Part shown: piece after piece, positions 34,443 through 43,400 of the stretch
How positions within the stretch are numbered: the stretch's first letter is position 1
Layout: each line of letters starts with the position of its first letter
NCBI RefSeq assembly: GCF_038066715.1
Contig: NZ_JBBUKT010000009.1
Coordinates: 186,001-250,000, forward strand
Origin: Luteolibacter sp. Y139
GTDB taxonomy: Bacteria > Verrucomicrobiota > Verrucomicrobiia > Verrucomicrobiales > Akkermansiaceae
DNA length: 64,000 nt
Reading direction: 5' to 3'
Translations under genes and position numbers: made by a program
The notes under the pieces: generated by a model
Database searches by the model: none
What the model saw: only the letters and a program-made list of their open reading frames with translations
Told to the model about the DNA's origin: nothing

Positions 34443-35210
34443 TCACGCGGTCACGCTACCGGCGAAGACCCGGAACCGTGGTGGGCGTAGGAAAGCGACC
34501 AGCGTTTGGTTCGATTCCACCGCGAAATCCACTGCCAGCGAGGAAGGAGCGGAGAGGGCGGCGACCAACGGCAGGCCACCGGCGAGCGCCTTCTGCATGA
34601 TCTCGAAAGACACGCGTCCGGAGACCAATAGGAAACTTCGAGACAAATTCCACCCGGCTTCCAGCGCATGGCCGAGCACCTTGTCGACCGCATTGTGGCG
34701 GCCGATGTCTTCCCGGATCACCTGCGCCGTGCCATCCGCCGTGAAGATCCCGGCCGCATGCAGGCCGCCGGTGCGGGCAAAGACCGACTGGGCGGCCTCC
34801 AATTTCGCCGGGGCCGCAAGAAGGACCCCGCGGGAGATTTCAAACCGCTCCTGCAGGGGCGGACGCTGCGAAGTGACGGCCTCGATGGTCGCCTTCCCGC
34901 AGATGCCGCAGGAAGACGCGCTGAAGACATGGCGGGTCAGCTTCTTGAGGTCCACTTCCGCAGTGTCGGAGAGGAAGACCAGCGCATGGTTCTCGCGCGA
35001 CTCCGTGTCGATCTTGCGGACATCATCTCGCGAGCGGATGACGCCTTCCGTGAGCAGGAAGCCCAGCGCGAGCTCCGCATCGTGACCGGGCGTGCGCATC
35101 GTGACCGCGACTGGGTGGCCATCGATCACGATCTGGAGCGGTTCCTCGATCACCACCTGATCGGGAACCTGCGCGCCATCGGCGTCGGTGGCCATCATCT
35201 GCTTGTCCAT
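34443..35210 (-). CDS. fdhD: formate dehydrogenase accessory sulfurtransferase FdhD
   Basis: ATG at 35210 has a good ribosome binding site (AGAGGTGG), one of few in this window. The 255-residue protein carries the catalytic cysteines Cys101 and Cys104 (SSCGICGK). It also has the family segments EDIGRHNAVDKVLG and VSGRVSFEIMQKAL. FdhD transfers sulfur from IscS to the bis-MGD molybdenum cofactor of formate dehydrogenases. No formate dehydrogenase is in the window; its client must lie elsewhere. Confidence 0.95.
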   Translation of the reverse strand: MDKQMMATDADGAQVPDQVVIEEPLQIVIDGHPVAVTMRTPGHDAELALGFLLTEGVIRSRDDVRKIDTESRENHALVFLSDTAEVDLKKLTRHVFSASSCGICGKATIEAVTSQRPPLQERFEISRGVLLAAPAKLEAAQSVFARTGGLHAAGIFTADGTAQVIREDIGRHNAVDKVLGHALEAGWNLSRSFLLVSGRVSFEIMQKALAGGLPLVAALSAPSSLAVDFAVESNQTLVAFLRPPRFRVFAGSVTA

Positions 35211-35283
35211 GCCACCTCTGCCTAGAGACGTGCCCGCGGTTCGGGAAGTCCTTTCGTGGTTCTTGAGCGCTGGCAGCACGAGC

Positions 35284-35344
35284 CCATAAGGAGTGTGGAC
35301 GTTCCGTCCACACCGTGTCGACGGAACGTCGACACCCCTTATGG
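35284..35344. repeat. nested two-hairpin REP/BIME-like element
   Basis: Arms 35284-35313 and 35315-35344 are complementary at 27 of 30 positions. Each arm is itself a perfect hairpin: GTGTGGAC/GTCCACAC with loop GTTCC (35293-35313), and GTGTCGAC/GTCGACAC with loop GGAAC (35315-35335). Two of the three mismatches between the arms fall at paired stem positions, so each small hairpin stays perfect. This is an intergenic element upstream of fdhD. Confidence 0.85.
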
Positions 35345-35371
35345 CTTTCGCTCCTTTGGTCGTTAGATGAG

Positions 35372-36796
35372 TCAGACCGGGAGCTCGAAGCCCTTGCGAT
35401 AGCTGCCCTTCAAGAGAGCATTGGCCTTGTCGGCGTGATCGCCGGTGAATTTCTCACCGCTCATGGCCAGCGATGCGCCGAGGCGGATCTTCTGCTTCTC
35501 GAGGTCCACGCCATTCGCCGCGAGGTGGGCGGACATGCGCTCGATGGCCTCCGCCCCGGCAGCATTCGAGAAGGCGGCCTTCACATCGCCCGTCGATGCC
35601 GGCGTGCCGAGGTCCCACGAGATGTTCCCGATGTGAGCGAGCGCGGAGGAAAGGTGACCGCTCTCGGCAGAGCGCATGTGCTCCTGTTTCCCGGCGCGGA
35701 TCGCATCGACCCATGTCTGGAAGTGCGAGCGGCCGCCTTGGAAGGCCTTCAGCTGCTTGCCTTGTGAATCAAAGATCTGGCACTTGCCGTCGTGACCGCC
35801 GGCGAGCCAGCCGCCTTCGTATTCGATCAGGTTGCCGACGGACTGGCCCTTGTAGTTGTCCATGCCGGACTTGTAATCGACGCCCGTCTTCGGGAGTCCG
35901 CGTACTTCGAAGAGGATCGGCACCGGATCGTAGCCGAGGAAGACCACCTGGGTATTGGCCACGTCACCGTCATCGTCATGGGCGAAGCGCCCGCCGCAGG
36001 ACAGGACGGTCGGTGGGAGCTCCTTCGGATCGCCAATCGCCCAGCGGCAGACATCGAGCTGGTGTGGGCCTTGGTTGCCGAGGTCGCCATTGCCGTAGGG
36101 AGATTGCCAGTGCCAGTCGTAGTGGAACTTCTCGCGATGCGGCGGAGTGGTTTCGCGCGGGCCGCACCACAAGTCGTAGTTCACCTCGGCCGGTGGCTTC
36201 TGTGGGCCACTCACCTTGCCGATCGATGGGCGCGGCTTGTAGCAGAAGCCACGGGCGAGCTTGAGCTTGCCGATGTTGCCTGCGTTGACCCATGCGAAAG
36301 CCTCTTCCCACGAAGTCTCCGAGCGGCGCTGGAAGCCGTGTTGGATGATCTTGCCATACTTCGCCTGAGCGTCAGCGAGGACGCGGCCTTCCCAAACATT
36401 GTGGGACACCGGCTTCTCGACGTAGACGTGCTTGCCATTGGCCGCAGCGGTGACGGCGATCAGCGAGTGCAGGTGATTCGGCGTGGCGATGACCACGGCA
36501 TCGATGTCCTTCGCCTCACAGACCTTACGATAGTCATCGTAGGTCGCGACCTTGATGCCTTGCTTCTCCAGCTTGTCCTTTGCGGCACCGAGCACCTTCG
36601 AGTCGACATCGCAGAGTGCCACGAGGCGGACGCCCTTGGTTTTCGTCGCGGAGTCGATGTGGCTCTGGCCCCGGCCATTGAAGCCGATCACGGCGACCCG
36701 CAGGTCGTCATTCGCGCCTTGGGCGCGGGCCAGCGGGGACAGCAGCGACCAGGTGCCGGCGAAGGCCGAGGTGTGGAGAAAGAAGCGGCGTTTCAT
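35372..36796 (-). CDS. Gfo/Idh/MocA-family oxidoreductase with Tat-like signal
   Basis: The 474-residue NAD(P)-dependent oxidoreductase starts with a twin-arginine-like signal (KRRFFLHTSAFAG, cleavage after ARA). The Rossmann domain (about 35-155) includes VIGFNGRGQSH and the EKP motif (YVEKPVSHN) with the catalytic Lys. The C-terminal domain has LGNQGPHQLDVCRWA. Such secreted members are abundant in Planctomycetes and Verrucomicrobia and act on sugars or sugar derivatives outside the cytoplasm. It follows the PmoA-like gene with an ATGA overlap, so the two probably work on the same substrate. Confidence 0.88.
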   Translation of the reverse strand: MKRRFFLHTSAFAGTWSLLSPLARAQGANDDLRVAVIGFNGRGQSHIDSATKTKGVRLVALCDVDSKVLGAAKDKLEKQGIKVATYDDYRKVCEAKDIDAVVIATPNHLHSLIAVTAAANGKHVYVEKPVSHNVWEGRVLADAQAKYGKIIQHGFQRRSETSWEEAFAWVNAGNIGKLKLARGFCYKPRPSIGKVSGPQKPPAEVNYDLWCGPRETTPPHREKFHYDWHWQSPYGNGDLGNQGPHQLDVCRWAIGDPKELPPTVLSCGGRFAHDDDGDVANTQVVFLGYDPVPILFEVRGLPKTGVDYKSGMDNYKGQSVGNLIEYEGGWLAGGHDGKCQIFDSQGKQLKAFQGGRSHFQTWVDAIRAGKQEHMRSAESGHLSSALAHIGNISWDLGTPASTGDVKAAFSNAAGAEAIERMSAHLAANGVDLEKQKIRLGASLAMSGEKFTGDHADKANALLKGSYRKGFELPV

Positions 36797-37728
36797 GGGG
36801 TTTTGGAAAACTCGGTCCAGCGGTCGGCCAGCTTGGCGGATTCCAAGCTGCCTTGATGCAGGATCACGCCATAACGGAACGTCAGCGACTCGCCTTTCTT
36901 CAGAACGAGATCACCGAGGTGCTTCTCGTCCTTCTTGTTCTCGAACTCGTGGATGCCGAAGGGGTTCGCAGCGAGCAGGCCGTAGTCGCGGGCGTGCCAC
37001 CAGGTCGGGAAACGGAGGTTGGACGGGTGGTCGAAGACCGCCACCACCGCCGGCTCGTCCTTTTCATCGGGGCCGGTGAAGGCCACCCACTTCGAGCGCT
37101 TGCCCCAGGCCTCGTCATCCGTGCGGCCTTCCGAGTCGGCGATGTGGCCCTTGGCGACCTTGCCCTTCAGGCGCAGCGTGCGGTCCACGCGGATCGCGAA
37201 GAAGCCTTCCTTGGTATCGCCGAAGGTCGCATCGTCATCGGCCGCGGTGAGCTTCGAGACCACGTTGATCATCGTGGTCTTGTCGTCGATCTTCTTGAAA
37301 GCGTAGCTGCGCTGCTCGGTGAGATGGGTCTTGCCACCGGCGGTCCAGGCGAGATCCACGCTGAAGGAGTTCTTTTCGATCTTCGGGGTGCTCTTGAGCA
37401 CGATCTTCGGGTCCTGGCCGAACTGCCATGCCCAGAAGTCGTTGCCGTTGACGTTGCCATGGCTCAGCCAGAAGCCGCGATGGTGCGGGTGATCCCGCTC
37501 CTCCTCCTTGAAGGTGTCTTCCATCGGCCAGTGGCGGGTCAGCACCGCTCCGGAAGTCGAGCGCAGCGGGGCCATGTAGGGGACCCGGGAGTCGGTCGCG
37601 AAGGTGGTGAATGGCTTGCCATCCAGCTCGATGTTCACCGCCATCGGCTCGGTGGAGCCCTTGATCGAGAATCCTTCGTCGGCGAGTGCCGTGGTGGCCA
37701 AAAGAAGAGGCAAAAGCAGGAGCTTCAT
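36793..37728 (-). CDS. secreted PmoA/DUF6807-family protein
   Basis: ATG at 37728 (MKLLLLPLLLATTALADEG) gives 311 residues with a clear signal peptide; the longer frame to 37845 has none. The body shows the family's conserved segments PYMAPLRSTSGAVLTR, DHPHHRGFWLSHG and FPTWWHARDYGLLAANPFG. DUF6807 (PmoA) proteins, despite the name, occur mostly in carbohydrate-use loci of PVC bacteria and are often paired with Gfo/Idh/MocA oxidoreductases, as here (ATGA overlap). The reaction is unknown. A beta-sandwich related to aldose epimerase-like folds is an inference. Confidence 0.8.
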   Translation of the reverse strand: MKLLLLPLLLATTALADEGFSIKGSTEPMAVNIELDGKPFTTFATDSRVPYMAPLRSTSGAVLTRHWPMEDTFKEEERDHPHHRGFWLSHGNVNGNDFWAWQFGQDPKIVLKSTPKIEKNSFSVDLAWTAGGKTHLTEQRSYAFKKIDDKTTMINVVSKLTAADDDATFGDTKEGFFAIRVDRTLRLKGKVAKGHIADSEGRTDDEAWGKRSKWVAFTGPDEKDEPAVVAVFDHPSNLRFPTWWHARDYGLLAANPFGIHEFENKKDEKHLGDLVLKKGESLTFRYGVILHQGSLESAKLADRWTEFSKTP

Positions 37729-37812
37729 CCCGGCACGCTGGACAAGAACCGGTGCATGGGCGATGGAAAATTGCGGAATAACTCTATTGAGTAGGTCTCC
37801 CAAGGAAGCTTG

Positions 37813-38361
37813 ATGTCGGAATTCGAACAGCTCGTTGATGCTCATTACGAAGCGCTCTACCGCTTCGCGATGTCGCTATCGAAGAACGCCGATACCGCGG
37901 CCGATTTGGTCCAGCAGACCTTCTGCATCTGGGCCCAGAAAGGCCACCAGCTCAAGGAGCGCGACAAGGCGAAGACGTGGCTTTTCACCACACTCCACCG
38001 CGAGTTCCTGGCCCTGGCGCGAAAGGCAAAGCGCTATTCCGACGAGGAGCTGACCGAGGCGGTGGCGGGCAAGATCTGCTCGGAAGAAGACGACACCGAG
38101 CGCACCATGGACGGCCAGCGCGCGCTCGAACTGCTGGGCGATCTCGATGAGACCTTCCGCGCTCCGCTTGCGCTTTTCTACCTGCAACAACACAGCTACA
38201 AGGAAATCGCCGAGATCCTCGACGTGCCGATCGGCACGGTGATGTCGCGCATTTCCCGGGCGAAGGAAATGCTCCGCCGTCGCATGACCGCGGAGCCTTC
38301 CAGTGCGCCCAAGAACATCCTGCAACTGCAACCGGAGGCCCTGAAATCGAACCATGGATAA
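37813..38361 (+). CDS. ECF-type RNA polymerase sigma factor
   Basis: ATG at 37813, with AAGGAAG upstream, gives 182 residues. Sigma region 2 lies at about 8-75 (YEALYRFAMSLSKNADTAADLVQQTFCIW). Region 4 lies at about 105-160 (LDETFRAPLALFYLQQHSYKEIAEILDVPIGTVMSRISRAKEMLRR), with a helix-turn-helix. It overlaps the next gene by 8 bp (ATG at 38354), the usual arrangement of an ECF sigma factor and its regulator. Target promoters are unknown. It is transcribed divergently from the PmoA-like gene. Confidence 0.92.
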   Translation: MSEFEQLVDAHYEALYRFAMSLSKNADTAADLVQQTFCIWAQKGHQLKERDKAKTWLFTTLHREFLALARKAKRYSDEELTEAVAGKICSEEDDTERTMDGQRALELLGDLDETFRAPLALFYLQQHSYKEIAEILDVPIGTVMSRISRAKEMLRRRMTAEPSSAPKNILQLQPEALKSNHG

Positions 38362-39334
38362 GGAGGAAGCACGCTTCATTCTCCGCTGCTTCCGCCCCGA
38401 TGGTGCGGATGCCGGGAATCCCGACTTCGCCGAGGCACTCGCTTGGGCGGCGAAGGATCGTGAACTCGGCGAATGGTTGGCCCGGGAGCGCGCCCGCGAT
38501 GCGGATTTCGCCACCGCGCTGAACTCGGTGGGTATCCCGCCGGTGCTGCGCGAGGAGATCCTCGTCAGCCTCGCCATGGAGCGCGGCGATGCGGCGGTGT
38601 ATCCGGACCGGTTCGACGTTTCGGTGATCGGGGCGATGGCGGACATCCGCCCGCCGTCCGCTCTTCGCGGCGAGATTCTCTCCGCCATGGAGCGTACCGC
38701 CGCCGAACCGGTGAGTCGTCGCCGCTGGTGGCATTTCGGCCTGTCCGCAGCGGCTGCGGCGGGAATCGCTCTGGCTTTCCTCGCCAGTCGTCCACATGAG
38801 GGGGCCGACGGCGTCGTGTCCAATCCGGCGGAGGAGACGTCGCTGGGGTCCAATGGCCCGGGAACTTCGGGAGGCGGAGTGATTCCGGTCGTCGCCAGCC
38901 TGCCGATCAGCCAGGTCGAGGAAGAGTTCATCAAGACCTTCGAGTCCCCGGGCTTCAAACTGGATCTGAATGATCCGGATCACCACGCGCTCTTCGATCA
39001 TCTCCAAGCGGCCAAGCTGCCGTGCCCGAACCGCTGCCTGCCGAAGGGCCTCAAGGACATTCCCGGCCTCGGCTGCCGCGAGCTGGACATCGAGGGGAAG
39101 AAAGGCGCGCTCGTTTGCTTCAAGCAGGAGAACAACGTGGTTCACCTCGTGGTCTTCAAGCGCTGTGATGTCAGCTGCAAGCTGCCCAAGGAAGGCCAAC
39201 CGGCCTATGGTAACCATGGCAAGTGGTCGGTCGCCCGCTGGAGTGATGAAGACTGGGTCTTTGTCCTGATGGGGGAGAAGGACGCTGATCGGAAGCAGGA
39301 TGTCGATCGCAAGCGTTTGGAGGACATGTTCTGA
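38354..39334 (+). CDS. membrane anti-sigma-like protein with cysteine-rich outer domain
   Basis: The 326-residue protein has an N-terminal Glu/Arg-rich cytoplasmic part (about 1-125), one membrane helix (about 127-148, WWHFGLSAAAAAGIALAFLAS), a Ser/Gly/Pro linker, and a C-terminal domain. That domain holds six cysteines (PCPNRC, LGC, LVC, KRCDVSC) between about 215 and 275. No classical zinc-binding anti-sigma HxxxCxxC motif is visible at the N-terminus. The gene order and overlap with the ECF factor argue for an anti-sigma role. The outer cysteines suggest a redox or metal sensing or disulfide-stabilised domain. Confidence 0.65.
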   Translation: MDKEEARFILRCFRPDGADAGNPDFAEALAWAAKDRELGEWLARERARDADFATALNSVGIPPVLREEILVSLAMERGDAAVYPDRFDVSVIGAMADIRPPSALRGEILSAMERTAAEPVSRRRWWHFGLSAAAAAGIALAFLASRPHEGADGVVSNPAEETSLGSNGPGTSGGGVIPVVASLPISQVEEEFIKTFESPGFKLDLNDPDHHALFDHLQAAKLPCPNRCLPKGLKDIPGLGCRELDIEGKKGALVCFKQENNVVHLVVFKRCDVSCKLPKEGQPAYGNHGKWSVARWSDEDWVFVLMGEKDADRKQDVDRKRLEDMF

Positions 39335-39348
39335 CGGGTGATCCGTCC

Positions 39349-39780
39349 TCAGACCGGAATCACGTCCACAGCGTGGGAGCCACGGGCCACCAGCGACGTG
39401 GGAAGGTTGGCATCGAAGGTCGCAAAGCGGATCCCGTATTTCAGCGCCAGGGCCACCAGATAAATGCCCGTGACTCGCTGCGGTGCCAAGCCGGCCAAGG
39501 AGGTGAACATGGGGTCGCTGAGCGACAGGTCGCAGGGCAGGAAATGGTGGCCGCGCCGGGCTCGATAGGCCCTCAGGTCCATCAGGGCTTTTTCCGGGGA
39601 GCCGGGGCCATGGGGATACGAGGGATGGCCGTAGATGCGGAGGAATCCGCTCTCGGTCAGCGGGCAGGTGGCCAGCCCCATGTCGGGCCGGGAGACCAGC
39701 CATCTCCGGGCTGCGACGTGGTGGACGTGACGCGGATCGGCCAAGGCGATCAGGACGGGGATGTCAGCCAGGCGGATCAT
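39349..39780 (-). CDS. VapC-like PIN-domain toxin with one acid missing
   Basis: The 143-residue PIN domain shows Asp6 (ADIPVLIALAD), Glu43 (TESGFLRI) and Asp123 (FATFDANL). The usual middle acid in the 'vtDayLaaLA' helix is Gly105 here (VTGIYLVALAL). PIN toxins need three or four acids for metal-dependent RNA cleavage, so activity may be reduced or absent. The gene follows the antitoxin stop by 3 nt. VapC toxins usually cut initiator tRNA, rRNA or other tRNAs. Confidence 0.82.
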   Translation of the reverse strand: MIRLADIPVLIALADPRHVHHVAARRWLVSRPDMGLATCPLTESGFLRIYGHPSYPHGPGSPEKALMDLRAYRARRGHHFLPCDLSLSDPMFTSLAGLAPQRVTGIYLVALALKYGIRFATFDANLPTSLVARGSHAVDVIPV

Positions 39781-39783
39781 GGC

Positions 39784-40047
39784 TCAGACGCCCTCCCGTT
39801 CGCGGAGCAGGTTCAGCAATTCCTCGGTGATCACGGTCGTGTCTCCCGGCATCCGGCGGAGGCGGGGCAAGCCGAGCTCATCGATCTCGAAGTGTGGCTC
39901 ACCTGGATGCCGGGTTGCTGCGCGGGCGGGGTCCAAGCCTTTCTCCAAGGCTGCCACAACGATCTCACCCAGAGAGACTCCCTGCTCGGCGGCCCGGGCC
40001 TGAGCCTTGTGGTGCAGGGAATCCGGGAGATCGATCGAGGTCTTCAT
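39784..40047 (-). CDS. VapB-like antitoxin, ribbon-helix-helix
   Basis: The 87-residue protein begins MKTSIDLPDSLHHKAQARAAEQG, a typical ribbon-helix-helix DNA-binding start followed by LGEIVVAALEKGLD. The C-terminal half is the presumed toxin-binding tail. It lies 3 nt before the PIN toxin gene on the same strand. The product should autorepress a promoter in the 187-bp divergent region upstream. Confidence 0.8.
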   Translation of the reverse strand: MKTSIDLPDSLHHKAQARAAEQGVSLGEIVVAALEKGLDPARAATRHPGEPHFEIDELGLPRLRRMPGDTTVITEELLNLLREREGV

Positions 40048-40234
40048 TCCGGGGAATACGGAAGAAAACTGCTCATTCAGATCATTTCATTTCACGAGGG
40101 CTTGGCACGTCAGAGGCTTTGGAAACGGCGGCGTGCAGAGAATTGCAGCTTGTTCTGCCTCTCCGGGACTGGTAATGCACGCAGCGCTCTGGATGGGGAA
40201 TCCTTCCCGTGCCTCCCTAACACCCCCCGGTGCC

Positions 40235-40438
40235 ATGAAATCAATCGCCTGCCGGAACGCCTTGGCTTTGGCCAGTGTGCTCTTGTTGTCCGTCGCTCAC
40301 GCCGGGCCGGGCGCGGTTGTCGGCGATCCGGTGCCGGAGGTGAAGGTGACCGCCGTGCCGGAGCCATCGCCGCTGTTCCTGCTGGCCGGCGCGATGGCGG
40401 TGCTTTTCCTGCTGATGCGGAAGGGCGGACCGCGCTGA
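40235..40438 (+). CDS. minimal PEP-CTERM protein (67 residues)
   Basis: The gene encodes a signal peptide (LALASVLLLSVAHA), only about 18 residues of polar mature chain (GPGAVVGDPVPEVKVTA), then a complete PEP-CTERM signal: VPEPSPL, hydrophobic helix (FLLAGAMAVLFLLM) and the basic end RKGGPR. The predicted mature peptide is too short to fold. Its stop codon abuts, with no gap, the stop codon of the giant convergent STAND gene. Cleavage by an exosortase is an inference; none is present nearby. Confidence 0.75.
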   Translation: MKSIACRNALALASVLLLSVAHAGPGAVVGDPVPEVKVTAVPEPSPLFLLAGAMAVLFLLMRKGGPR

Positions 40439-43400
40439 TTACTTGGACTTAGCTTTCTTCGGTTTCGCCTTTTCCGGCGCTCCCTTCTTCGGTGCCGGCT
40501 TCTCTGGCACTGCTTTCTCCGGCTCGGTCTTTTCCGGTTCTGCGGTTTCTACCGCGCCATTCCGCTTCGCCACGGCGATCAGGGTCTGCTTCAGCAGGTC
40601 AGGCCAATCGAGGGTGTTCAGGCTCTTCACTTCACCCCACTCCGGGCTCAGGGTGAGCAGTTCCTTGAAGGCTTCGTCGGCACGGTCCGCGCGTCCGGTT
40701 TGTTCTGCGGCGCACAGGAGCATGGCGGTGGCCGTTTGCTTCTGTTCGTCCGGGAAGGGGATCTTGAAGCCGTGCTCGAGCATCACTCCGGCGTCCTCCG
40801 GATGAGAGGTGGTCAGGAGCAGCCAGGAGGCGTCCAAGGCAAAGCCAGCATCGGTGGGGAAGCGGTCCTTGCCGCGATTCAGCAGCTCCAGCGCCGCGGC
40901 GTCCTGCATGTCCTCCAGCACGCATCTGGCGGCGTAGAGGTAGTCGTTCGACGAGATCTCGCTCTTGTCGTTGTCGATGAGCTGGAGCCACCGCCCGTAG
41001 GCTGCGGTAAACTGGCCCTGCGCCATGAAAGAGCGGGCTTCGATCCGCAGGCAGTCCTGATGGGATGCGCCGGCGAGGCGGGCCCGGTCGACCATCTTGG
41101 TGATGAGTTCCGATGACTTGGCATCGTCAGCGAGGCCGAGGGCGCAGGTGACGAGCGCGTCTCGGACGCGCTTTGCGCCGAAGGTGGCGGTGGTCTCTTT
41201 CGCCAGCAGTTTTTCGCCGAGGGCTCGCAGGTCCTCGATGCTGGCTTCGGGCGCTGCCTTGAGGGTGGCGGCCATCTGCTCCAGCTCGTCGACGAATGCG
41301 TTGGTCTCTTGCCAGGACATGACGGCTTCCCAGCCGCCCCAGTCACTCGCCTCTTCCAGCTCGCCGAAGTCGGGCAACTCGCCGGGCCACAGCGCGAACA
41401 CCTCGGCCTTCTTTCCCTCCGCCCACAAGACGCGCGCGCCGGCGTAGTCGCGGATCGCCAGTGGCAAGTCCTTGGCCAAGCGCAGGGCGATGGCGATGGA
41501 GGCGGGGTCGTTGGCGTGCAAGGCCGCGTGGAGGGCGGCGATGGCGGCGCGGCCCTGGCCGTCCACGGCGGTCATCGTGCGTTCCACCCGGCTGGCCAAG
41601 GGCCCCCCGGCAGGCGAGTCGACCCACGCGGCGTGCAGCCATGACGAGTCGAGCGCATCGAGCGATTTTTCCACCGCTGCTTGGCAGGTCGTGGCAAGGC
41701 GGGAGGCGATGAGGAAGTGGGCTTGCGGAAGCGTGAAGACGGTATCGTCCGGAATCTTGCCGGTAAGGAATTCGGCGGCCTTGGCGACCTCGCCGCGGAA
41801 GGCGAGCGCTTCGGCGTGATCGATGGCACTGGAAGGCGTGGGCGCGGCTTCCCACGCTGCCAAGGTGGCGGCGATGCGGGCATCCAGCAGGGCCACGGCA
41901 GCGGGGCGCTTGCCGAGCTCGTCGATCAGCTTGATCCGCCAGTTGCTCTGCTCGCCTTCGTCGAGCTCCTTGCGAAGCGCTTCGAGAGCGGTGGGCTCCA
42001 GCTTTGCCAGCGCCTCGAAGTCGAGGTCAGGGAAGTCCTCGCGGGTGGCCTTCTCGGTCAGGGCCGCGCCGGCATTGGCGGTGCGGAGGACGAGCCACGC
42101 GGCCTGCTTCAACTCGGCGGTTTCCGCCGGATCGCCGGCGATCCGGTGCAGGTGGCCGATATCGTCGTCCTGCGGCAAGGGGCCCTCGGTGTCCTTTTCT
42201 TGATCCGTCGTCGGTTCGGCGCGCAGCCACGTGAAGAATTGTTCGTCGGACTTTCCGATCAGGCCATGGATAAAGCCGCCGAACCACGGGTGATCCGTGC
42301 CAAGGTCTGAAGCCCAGCGGGCAATGCGCTGGTTTTCATCGCTGCCGAGCGTGAGCCGGTCCCAGACCGGCACCCATGCCGCCGGGGCGCTGCTGCGTGG
42401 CGCGAGCGTCGCCAGCCTGGCGATCAGATCCTTCGCGCCCGGCAGCAGCGACTCCGCAGTGCTGGCATCGATCGACTGCACCCGTTCGTGGCGGGTTTCC
42501 GCAGGGATCGCGGCAAGGGCGCGCGATCCATCGGCGAAGCGCATGCCGGCGAGACATTCGGAAAGTTCGCGCAAGGTGGCGAGCTGTGAGTCGTCCAGCC
42601 CGCCCGTGCGCGCGAGCGGCACAAACGCCTCGATCGCGCCAGTGAAGGAAAGCCCGGCGATGCCATCCTTTTCCGCGAAGCCCGGGGTCACGTTTTCCGA
42701 GGGCAAGACCAGGCCACTCACCAGCCGTCGGCCGGAGCTGAGCGACCAGACATCGAGCTGGCGGCCAGCGCGGTAGGCGAGCCACTCGCGCGCGGGGTCA
42801 TCCGCCCAAGTGGAGACGGGAGTGCCATCGACCCAATTGGAGCCTTCCAAGGTGGCTCCTTGGGCGATGGGCAGGGTGAACACCGGTGAAAAATCACGCG
42901 CATCGAAGACCCGCACCGAATCCGCCGTCGCCACCGCCAGCAGTTCTCGGCCGGCGATGTAGTGCAGCGCATGGGCCGCCACCACCGGCAGCGTCGCCAC
43001 ATGATGGAAGCCGCTTTTCTCCACGTCCGCGATGGTCACCTCCATCGAGCCGAGCGCGGCCACGCGATGGCGGTCGCCGAGGAAGCTCACCGAACCAATC
43101 TCGGAGACCGGTTCCAGGTCCGTGAGGATTTCGCCGGTCGTCGCGTCCGACACCACCATGCCCGAGTAGGAATAGCCTCCCGAGCCCGCGCTGTAGCCCG
43201 CCTGAACGACGAAAGCGTTGTCGGCCGGTACCGCGACGTCACAGGTTTGCATCCAGCCGGAGTAGGTCTCGAGCGGTGTGATGTGATCGCCGTCCTTCGC
43301 CTTCAGCCGCCAATCGCGACCGCGGCTTTGGAGCGCGGATAGGCGATTTTCACTGACGGTTCTCCAGCCGCCTTCGCTTTCTTTCTCCGGGGTTTCCTTC

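Noticed and set aside
34443-35210. fdhD as evidence for a local formate dehydrogenase or molybdenum cluster
   Set aside because: No formate dehydrogenase or cofactor gene adjoins it, and xdh 20 kb away uses a different form of the cofactor.
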